Assembly (NCBI GenBank): GCA_964431685.1
Contig: CAYSLA010000019.1
Location: forward strand, 1-34,070
Direction: 5' to 3'
DNA from: CAYSLA01 sp964431685
GTDB taxonomy: Bacteria; Armatimonadota; UBA5829
DNA: 34,070 bases
Shown here: piece by piece, positions 25,001-30,243 of the stretch
How the letters are laid out: every line of letters begins with the position of its first letter
How positions within the stretch are numbered: position 1 is the stretch's first letter
Notes under the pieces: generated by a model
What the model was told of the DNA's origin: nothing
Seen by the model: only the letters and a program-made list of their open reading frames with translations
Database searches by the model: none
Position numbers and translations under genes: made by a program

Positions 25001-27618
25001 ACGGCGATCTGCTGGTGCAACTGGGTTCGACAGGAGAATCACTGTCTCAGGTCTTGCCCGACAGGCCGGACGTCATCAAGACGGTGACCGGAGTGTATCT
25101 GACCGAGAATCTTTCCGGCACGAACTACTTCGATCCAGTCAGCGGCGTCTACAGCGGCGGCGTGGTGAATCTTACGACGCCGATACCGTCGAGGTCAGAT
25201 AAGATCTACGTACAGTATGAACTTAGCGGCGGCGGTGACTGGCCGGCCTACGCGGAGTATTTCGCGAAGTACTCGAGCGCCACTGTGTTCCTGGCTGGTG
25301 AACCGCTTACATTCCGTGTGGCCTATTCGGACGCGGAGAGTGATCCGCCAAGTTACCACGACAGTGTCGACGGCTTCATACGTGTGGTGTTCGATGATGC
25401 ATCAAACCGGAGCCCGATGATTCCGCTGAAGCCGCCGGTTTCCGACTTCTCCACGGTGGTACCGTTCACCGCCACGTTGACTGACGTGCCTGAGGGTACG
25501 CACCAGTACCATTTCGAGGCGTCAGACGGCTACTACACCGTAAGGTACCCGACGTCGAGCGGTCTGGACTGGACCGTTCGCGTCAACTACAAGCCGGTGA
25601 TCAGGGCGGTCAATGTCGACCCTATCAACGGTCGCGGGATCACCAAGTTCACATTCACTGCCACCTATCAGGACAGGGACGGAGTTGCGCCTCCTCCGGG
25701 GAGTGTGGTCGTAAGGCTTACGAAGAAGGACGATGCGGCGATCCAGAAAGTGTATGTCCTGGATGTGGATCCTTCAGAGACCACCCGCGACTATAGCAGG
25801 GGTGTCAAGCTTGTCGGATACTCCAATCCGGATGATCCGCTGCCAGCGGGAACGTACAAAGTCTTGTTTGAGGCTCGTGACGCTTATCAGGACGCTGACC
25901 CGGTATTGGGTCCGGAGATCGGAACCCGCGAGGCAAACGTGCCTCCGGAAATCCTTAGCTACTCTGTGACTCCGCTCACCGGCAAGCGGGCAACGGTGTT
26001 CACTTATAGCGCGATCTACAGAGACGCGGACAATGATGCGCCGGTGGCTATCACGGCATCTGGCGAGAGGGTGCGTGGTCTGTCGCTAATCATAGACGGC
26101 AAGACCAGTGCGCCCAGGATTCTGACTACTGCCGTGACCAATCCGGTCTACACAGCGGCGGCTGGAGTCCTGTTTGAGGTGCGGCTAAACGGTAGCGATA
26201 TCGGCATTGGCAATCACACGTTCAGTATCCGTGCGAGTGACGGTACTGAGGAAGCTCCGAAGGCAGACGGCACCGGGCCGCTGCTGCTTGTGCCGTTCTT
26301 TGACAGTTTCCGGGTTGTTACGAAGGGCAATCCTGCTGACAGGGCGGGTATCACCCAGGCCGGAATCGGAGAACGGGTGCTGGTTCGCGGCATACTAAAG
26401 CTGCCGTTCAACTCAGTCACTCCCGCGCCGACCGCGATCAGCAACGGAATCACCATCCTGGTGAAGAAGCCCGATGGAAGCAGTGTCTCCGTGCTTGCGA
26501 GCGTCTCGGCATTTACCGTTGAGAGAGACTCGTTGGGCAATCCTCTTTACTGGTCGGGTGACATCGTCGCGGATTACGCGAATGCGCAGCCCAGGGGAGA
26601 TGCCGCACTGGTCACCGGAGACAGCCTGAGTCTGGTTTCCAACGGAAACTGGGAGGTGTCTGCGTCGTGGCCGGGCGATGCCGATTGGGACACTGGAGAT
26701 TCGCCGGTGGTGATTGTGTCGGTGGGCGGAATAATGCGCACCGTGGCGGTCGAGGATCCGCTCTACCCGGACGCAAGCAGACCGCTGGTTGATATGATCA
26801 CTCCGCCGACGTATATCGGATCCCCCGATTATGCCGATGTGGGTCTGGTCTTCTCGTACGATCGAGCAGTGGACATGCAGATAGTGCGCTGGGACCCTGC
26901 TTCAAAGACCTACCTGCAGTTTGGTGTTGTGGGGTCGTTTGTGATTGCGCCGGGTGAGGCTCTCTGGATCAGACCTAAGACCAGTTACCCTGCTGACAGG
27001 ATAAACAAGGTTGACATAGACAACGGTTGGCTTGCCACTGGTGATCCGAGTTCGCCTTGGGATCTTACCAAGACCTACAGGCTGATCATTGTTTCAGGCA
27101 AGGATTATCCTGTTGTCAAGGATTCGACCGGTAAGCCCATCATTGATCCGACTACCGGCACCGCGCAGCTCGAACAATGCGTAGTGCCGCTCAAGGCCGG
27201 GTGGAACCAGTTTGGCAACATCTTCTTTAACTGGAAGAGAGACAGCTCAGGAAACCAGATAACGCCAAGGGAAGACGTTGGGATACCTCTGTCACAGGCG
27301 AGCGTCACCTATCTTGGCATGACCAAGTCGCTGACTGAAGCGGCCCTGGCGGGCTGGATCAGGGACTACGCGTGGCGATGGGATGCCATCGAGCACAAGT
27401 ACGTGCTGGTTCACCCGTCTGTGAGAGGCGCCGAGAATGTGCTGAAAGCGTGGTCCGGCTACTGGATCAGGGCACTGGTGGATTGTAGCATAATAATAGA
27501 TCCGAATACGGCGTACAATGGCGATGTGGAGACGATGAGTCTGAGCTTGCCGGCATACCATTCCGTTGAGTCTGCAGCGGCGGCGGGGTTTGATGCCCCG
27601 CCCGCTCCGATCAGGTAG
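19057..27618 (+). CDS. giant secreted repeat protein (2853 aa) with Ig-like and GVY/GTNY repeats and GW/GYW C-terminal module
   Basis: An uninterrupted 2853-codon gene. AAAGGG lies 10 bases before ATG 19057. The signal peptide is residues 1-28 (core WCLAFVLTFAAGFAYAQ). Residues 30-660 are beta-rich and aromatic, with no recognised family. Ig-like repeats with the pattern N-x-P-P-x-L-S ... F-x-Y-x-V-x-Y-R-D-x-D-N-D-x-P ... G-x-H-x-Y-x-F-x-A-x-D-G begin near residues 673, 810, 1516, 1637, 1891, 2178 and 2295. Eight copies of a roughly 70-residue unit, V-x-GVY-x-N-x-x-L-SGTNY ... I-x-L-T ... VYVKY, lie near residues 983, 1117, 1165, 1240, 1314, 1426, 1935 and 2009. The C-terminal module is at about 2575-2840 (GEALWIRP, then KAGWNQFGN ... 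GYWIRAL). It is probably a surface or extracellular structural or adhesive protein; no catalytic motif was seen. Function unknown. Confidence 0.88.
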   Translation: MSSFRKSLRVVWCLAFVLTFAAGFAYAQSQPTITLTCDPMIATSNSIRTYTAVWTDADGIMPEPVLGRRGGFLVLRGIGTGDPTLGGIPMYYIEGEPVGGAIFKVTVSAGLNMSSSRQWPRTYINPPYTASAPSPARQSDYIPRGENRVLWDDYGRPIWYASSLRDSETDWNVATAVGYKSALEETPLVVSNDGVPLSVTVVRARHNNSTPESEMIDYGTSSGSSDPFLVYGLDRLTSYPGLDPLDVVPYDRLDTANPDVGSGNHSYKFSVRYTNAQGLLPSPWFTWRKNVFTKTYSAKLESVTWPTTVADTGVVLYIDRADTGDYQVFPMYLESGDPANGIYTTEFTPNTLNAYTSLPLGTYHYFFGASDDNLIQPQYRETKVLEHQPIPLEWGNYMSSVDNFADAFHDYFDAATGGWIQWWTGSLHKFGRHYFLPDPNFDSYPSDPSYQRVIGGYPEIDRPVHRRYSAESGSNVDHTLLVDRRTDAPGFFDSASYPYKSSEFPKVTCGLTMEGEAGNFRDVSGIAYDDTNYGLGQFWGTLQPFYRAINPDVSAYTSGATTKTENVFRIMYKQMDGKAPVKMQVWISESFDGTAAKAYTMTPDPDRYSGAITGAQYKKGVWYVYKKALNSGPHSYYFTANDGETEAYWPYRPNNDPYVPGANNDYVPGPYVNNAPELSSPSVTPQTGKQGQTFTYRVTYKDADGQRPYSSFLYIETNSKGNLRKCLMRPVTPLDPTADNRDAYKAGVEYYFDTGTLEDGVLETGDRRFRFEFVDDWGTQTDTSDYVAGEPAVQKWDGGSWLPGPVITGNTAPTLANGSVRSTDGTSNEASLWSFRVTYRDLDNDAPSVVKVFIGQLQPDGKTVLWDQGHPMQQTDPTDTVYNDGAGFYYQTRLSGPSGAGMAGTQYYYSFLAYDGHAMATYRSSSDERVRSDAAFAYELQPLDRIDANNFRFVPVIAQQGTASADGKQVTPRTAGDILSVAGVYLNEDLTGTNYYIPAMASPTFTPGDSTIVLTQTLTAGSGSVWISYEPRAPIMGPVLLEEISTGPGVIADANVFVEAASGQRSGRLTDDQKSGWQKPDDLRYSVMTAAAVDVNDNPSTIVIRPDNAGMIGSVEGVFTSSDLSGTNYCNPNANTPQMVQLGAVDAADPDRLTVVPSDHKQIAHVTGVFGNSSLSGSNFLAPGTDMSADYKITLGGAPPSGINTVYIAYQPGLAQAGSVDSLDVTRKTVVPSYAVQISQVLGVFDNAELTGTNYMGGQMNVAKKIPLAISMPADKTPYIKYQWFETMTGTTVFDAADSDPYYVNPQNPERIGKVLGVYTNSSLSGVNYLKGDLNNRGRIPLTADPGSSLVYVKYLRTGFVVGNTTVRLTTQLPDEMAGGTVYVKYADIRFTHLMRGTSSGDVRYTPDSDARSRIKGNIMDATGGVLGVWLKSNREGENYFDPRRAFITDGPSSFDVTKRLPAGTSTLWSRFYQKGDYWIDRWNRNLEFFYPVVSTDVVKSTYLFGMRVPTTIVGNTPPILSDGKVTPTKGGLTTDYEYSVVYRDNDGPNGQAPLYVTVYIDGAAYEMTSASGATPVYREGALYKYTAKGLSSGAHKFYFAASDGADVTVFDYYTLNKLPRPTTGSTIRDLDGPWTNERPTLSEGQVVPNPTAGITISDSVDFLVKYTDRDNDEPYFFDPSKDIDDKGLPVGADKSGSPRLFLDSDKSTIVSGVVRSLEDDLVVAGRVRTIVALDSLGRDPGWVSDEFAGKLLQITNGAVSGRVYLIQSNTRNRLILATDNLRTDGVTPQDKITDAKTQSASQFIINGLLMSKADPSQYNYRDGIVYKITVPKLGVIRDSLGAISEHAFRFEARSRENKPAWLNDFIPYSDPVVALSGDGPKVVLPTIEDNTAPVLSQVGAGPLYAGPRVQEVKRLSSLKVGPLSAATFAEIKEVLGVYVNANRDAHLPTPVSYYNPETASKVFAEGDPDITLTTALPALSDGDLLVQLGSTGESLSQVLPDRPDVIKTVTGVYLTENLSGTNYFDPVSGVYSGGVVNLTTPIPSRSDKIYVQYELSGGGDWPAYAEYFAKYSSATVFLAGEPLTFRVAYSDAESDPPSYHDSVDGFIRVVFDDASNRSPMIPLKPPVSDFSTVVPFTATLTDVPEGTHQYHFEASDGYYTVRYPTSSGLDWTVRVNYKPVIRAVNVDPINGRGITKFTFTATYQDRDGVAPPPGSVVVRLTKKDDAAIQKVYVLDVDPSETTRDYSRGVKLVGYSNPDDPLPAGTYKVLFEARDAYQDADPVLGPEIGTREANVPPEILSYSVTPLTGKRATVFTYSAIYRDADNDAPVAITASGERVRGLSLIIDGKTSAPRILTTAVTNPVYTAAAGVLFEVRLNGSDIGIGNHTFSIRASDGTEEAPKADGTGPLLLVPFFDSFRVVTKGNPADRAGITQAGIGERVLVRGILKLPFNSVTPAPTAISNGITILVKKPDGSSVSVLASVSAFTVERDSLGNPLYWSGDIVADYANAQPRGDAALVTGDSLSLVSNGNWEVSASWPGDADWDTGDSPVVIVSVGGIMRTVAVEDPLYPDASRPLVDMITPPTYIGSPDYADVGLVFSYDRAVDMQIVRWDPASKTYLQFGVVGSFVIAPGEALWIRPKTSYPADRINKVDIDNGWLATGDPSSPWDLTKTYRLIIVSGKDYPVVKDSTGKPIIDPTTGTAQLEQCVVPLKAGWNQFGNIFFNWKRDSSGNQITPREDVGIPLSQASVTYLGMTKSLTEAALAGWIRDYAWRWDAIEHKYVLVHPSVRGAENVLKAWSGYWIRALVDCSIIIDPNTAYNGDVETMSLSLPAYHSVESAAAAGFDAPPAPIR
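21950..23490 (+). repeat. six GVY/GTNY protein repeats, block 1 of the giant protein
   Basis: Six diverged units at about residues 983, 1117, 1165, 1240, 1314 and 1426. Their cores are GVYLNEDLTGTNY, GVFTSSDLSGTNY, GVFGNSSLSGSNF, GVFDNAELTGTNY, GVYTNSSLSGVNY and GVWLKSNREGENYF. Each ends in a strand such as VYIAYQP or VYVKYLR. Similarity is at protein level; the DNA has diverged. Confidence 0.75.
24840..25230 (+). repeat. two GVY/GTNY protein repeats, block 2 of the giant protein
   Basis: Units at about residues 1935 (GVYVNANRDAHL ... SYYNP) and 2009 (GVYLTENLSGTNYFDP, ending IYVQYELSG). They are separated from block 1 by Ig-like domains. The first unit carries an insertion where the GTNY core would be. 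Confidence 0.7.
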
Positions 27619-27644
27619 TACACGAACAGGGAGTTTAGGGGACA

Positions 27645-28301
27645 ATGAATATGACACATACCAATCAACCAACGGGTCGAAAGTATATCAGGGTGGTGAT
27701 TCTTCTCGCGTTGGTGTGTTCTTTGATCGCGGCAGCTTGCGCCAGCGATGCGGCCAGAAGACAGCGGATAGTGCCCAAGTACATCCTGCTTTTTCCTCTG
27801 GATGCTCCTTCGGGCGAGATTGTTGAGAACTCTAATGATACACCGATCCCTGAGTCTTTTGGCACTGAGATCATGGGTGAGCTTCGCAACACCTTGTCTA
27901 GAACCCAGGGATTCCGGCCTCTGCTTTTCTCGGACAGGCTGGCGCCCATTACTCGGGCGAGACAGGATAATACCCTGAAGCTTGAAGAAGTGCAGCCGCC
28001 ATATTCCGAAGACGACGGCAAAGCTCTTGCAATCGCCAGACTGCTGTTGACCGATCTTTACATGGTCGGCACAATTGAGGACCACAAGGTTGACCCCGTT
28101 GCCAACGAAGCGGTGGTAACACTCAGCGTGCGTCTTCTTGACGGGCGCAACGGCAGACAACTAAAATCATTCGTGGTCACCGGCAGGGCGAACCAGTCAA
28201 ACGTGGAGTATCTCAATCTTGACCTTGATGTTCTCGCAGGGCTTGATGCAGTTGGCGCACTGCGTGATCAGATGCTGGAGAAACCCACAGCCGAGAAATG
28301 A
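27645..28301 (+). CDS. small CsgG-like exported protein, paralogue of the 12.6-kb gene
   Basis: A 218-residue protein with an N-terminal hydrophobic signal (about residues 16-33, VVILLALVCSLIAAACAS). A Cys in AAAC could be a poor lipobox. The mature part begins with a strand YILLFPLDAP, and later has DLYMVGTIEDHKVDP and VVTLSVRLLDGRNGRQLKS. These align by eye with DAIVQGSVKSV and VVTLAVEMIDQASGESING of the CsgG-like protein at 12.6 kb. It lacks that protein's FlgT-C-like and fibronectin-like parts. ATG 27645 is given; ATG 27651 has better spacing to AGGGGA at 27637-27642. Its TGA overlaps the next ATG (ATGA), so it is translationally coupled to the LptD-like gene. It could be a periplasmic or outer-membrane partner of that barrel. 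Confidence 0.6.
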   Translation: MNMTHTNQPTGRKYIRVVILLALVCSLIAAACASDAARRQRIVPKYILLFPLDAPSGEIVENSNDTPIPESFGTEIMGELRNTLSRTQGFRPLLFSDRLAPITRARQDNTLKLEEVQPPYSEDDGKALAIARLLLTDLYMVGTIEDHKVDPVANEAVVTLSVRLLDGRNGRQLKSFVVTGRANQSNVEYLNLDLDVLAGLDAVGALRDQMLEKPTAEK

Positions 28302-30241
28302 GAAGAGTTAGCCTCTGTGCTGCCTGCATGGTCGTCTGCCTAGTCTGGGCGCAGTGGACGTGCATGGGCGCAGGGGTTCTCAACTATTCCATCAGGCTCA
28401 GCGCTCACCCTTCGTCCATCGTTGCGGATGGGGAGTCGAGCACCGTGATTACGGCCGAAGTGCGCGACCAGGACGGCCGGGCTGTTTCAGATGGCACAAT
28501 CGTTGATTTCTCCACCAGCCTCGGAGAGATGGAAAGACGAGCTCCCACCACCGCGGGTACTGTTCGAGTTGTTCTTCAAAGCGCCAATCGCACGGGGTCA
28601 GCACTCGTCTCGGCGCTGGTTGCCGGGACTGGAGCGGTCGGGCAGATACGCGTGGAGTTCGTCGAGCAGGGCACACAGATAAGTCCCGAAGCGTACGTTC
28701 TGGTTTCGTCCCCGAAATACCTTGGCTACGACGAAGAGTCGAGGAAGGTGGATGCGGCGGGGGGCGTCACGATAGTGCATCGAGGAGTTCGCATCACTGC
28801 GGAAGAAGCACAGATTGACGTCGCTATGGGCACCCTTCGAGCGCGGGGACTGACGGCCAGAACCAATGTCACCATCGAACGTGGAGATCGCAGTATCGAG
28901 GCGTCAGCCCTTTTCTACGATTTCGGGACGGCCACCGGTGTGCTGATCAGCCCCCCCGAAGCCGGGGCGAGAAGAATGCGACTTAGAGGGGCAGATCTCT
29001 ATGTTGAGCCGGAGGAGAACGCGGAGAAGAGTCCCGACGTTGACTTCACACCCGCGACCGGCAAGAAGATGTTTGTGCGGGCTGAGAGCATGGTGATACG
29101 CCCGGGCGAAGAAGTGAAGCTGAAGAAAGCTCGCTTCTACTACGAGGGTGAACGAGTGCTTTCGATGCCGCTCTACAGAATGTCGTTGCGAGACTCATCT
29201 GTCTCAGCAGACAGAGTGTTCGGCTACGGCAGTGAAGGTTTGCGGCTTGATGTTCCGTTCTACTACTCCCTGACCCCCAGCACCACCGGGTCCTTGAGAG
29301 TCAAACGGTCGGAGCCTACCGGCTGGGGATACTACTCCGGAAGACGGGGCTGGCAGGTCGACCTTATGGAGGAATACGATATTAACGGCGAAGCAAGCGG
29401 GAGGTTTGTTCTCAATCGCATTGGTTTCAATGATTGGGGAGCGCGCTGGAACCACCAGAATGACCTCGGCAATGGAGCTCGCATACACAGCTATATCGAC
29501 TTCCCAAGCCATCGAGACCTGTACGGTTCGGTAGACTACAATCGCTCTTACCGGAGCCATTCTGCCTCGCTGTCTCTAAGAGCTCATCGTCTCTACGAAG
29601 GCGACGACCGCATGTTTGCCAACGGCTACGTTCAGTCGAGAACCAGGAGACTGGGCTTGGGGGGGATAATATACTCTGTTTCCGCACGCGCGGGATACGA
29701 TGGACAGCCGGGACTTGGGCACAGGAGACTGCGTGGCGGTATGGGGATGCAGCTTTACGGACCGCAGATTCAGTTTGGGCCCTACACCGGCCTGAGCACG
29801 TCCGCGAATGTCTCCCGAAACTGGGGAGGGACCAGCCCGGGGGCTCTGTTTGCCGGCAGCGCAGGCATGTATTCTGAGTTGCGGGGAGGTGCAAGAGCCG
29901 GGGTCAACTACAACTACTCGTGGGCAGACGGCCGCGACAGATTCACTGCTGAGACGCTGAGCGCAGACCTGTTCATGACGGGCAGGAGCCGGTGGGGCGC
30001 GCGCCTTTCCGCGATCAGGGGTATAAGGGACAACAGCATTAGCTCATTTGGGGAGCTCGGATACAACCTTGCCAGAGACTGGAGTCTGAGCGCACTGACG
30101 ACGCGCCAGAGATTCACGGGAGCCACGTACTCCGATGTGCAGATCGCGCTGGTGAGAGCGTTGGGAGTCAGCGAGGCCCGTCTGATGTGGTCAAAGGCAC
30201 GTGACAGATTCCTGTTTGAGTTCTCCTCTTCGGCCTACTAG
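28298..30241 (+). CDS. LptD-like outer-membrane barrel with N-terminal invasin-type Ig domain and OstA domain
   Basis: A 647-residue protein starting at the ATGA overlap with the preceding gene. The signal peptide is about residues 1-25. Residues about 30-125 are an invasin/intimin-type (Big_1) Ig domain: LSAHPSSIVADGESSTVITA, VRDQDGRAV, GTIVDFSTSLG. Residues about 130-235 are OstA-like (YDEESRKVDAAGGVTIVHRG ... ITAEEAQIDV ... ASALFYDFGTATG). The rest resembles the LptD barrel: KKARFYYEGERVLSMPLYRM, GLRLDVPFYYSLTP, then many alternating beta strands ending RFLFEFSSSAY. The terminal aromatic residue is typical of BAM substrates. No cysteine remains after the signal peptide, so the disulfides of E. 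coli LptD are absent. It may insert LPS or another glycolipid, or export something else. Confidence 0.68.
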   Translation: MRRVSLCAACMVVCLVWAQWTCMGAGVLNYSIRLSAHPSSIVADGESSTVITAEVRDQDGRAVSDGTIVDFSTSLGEMERRAPTTAGTVRVVLQSANRTGSALVSALVAGTGAVGQIRVEFVEQGTQISPEAYVLVSSPKYLGYDEESRKVDAAGGVTIVHRGVRITAEEAQIDVAMGTLRARGLTARTNVTIERGDRSIEASALFYDFGTATGVLISPPEAGARRMRLRGADLYVEPEENAEKSPDVDFTPATGKKMFVRAESMVIRPGEEVKLKKARFYYEGERVLSMPLYRMSLRDSSVSADRVFGYGSEGLRLDVPFYYSLTPSTTGSLRVKRSEPTGWGYYSGRRGWQVDLMEEYDINGEASGRFVLNRIGFNDWGARWNHQNDLGNGARIHSYIDFPSHRDLYGSVDYNRSYRSHSASLSLRAHRLYEGDDRMFANGYVQSRTRRLGLGGIIYSVSARAGYDGQPGLGHRRLRGGMGMQLYGPQIQFGPYTGLSTSANVSRNWGGTSPGALFAGSAGMYSELRGGARAGVNYNYSWADGRDRFTAETLSADLFMTGRSRWGARLSAIRGIRDNSISSFGELGYNLARDWSLSALTTRQRFTGATYSDVQIALVRALGVSEARLMWSKARDRFLFEFSSSAY

Positions 30242-30243
30242 AC

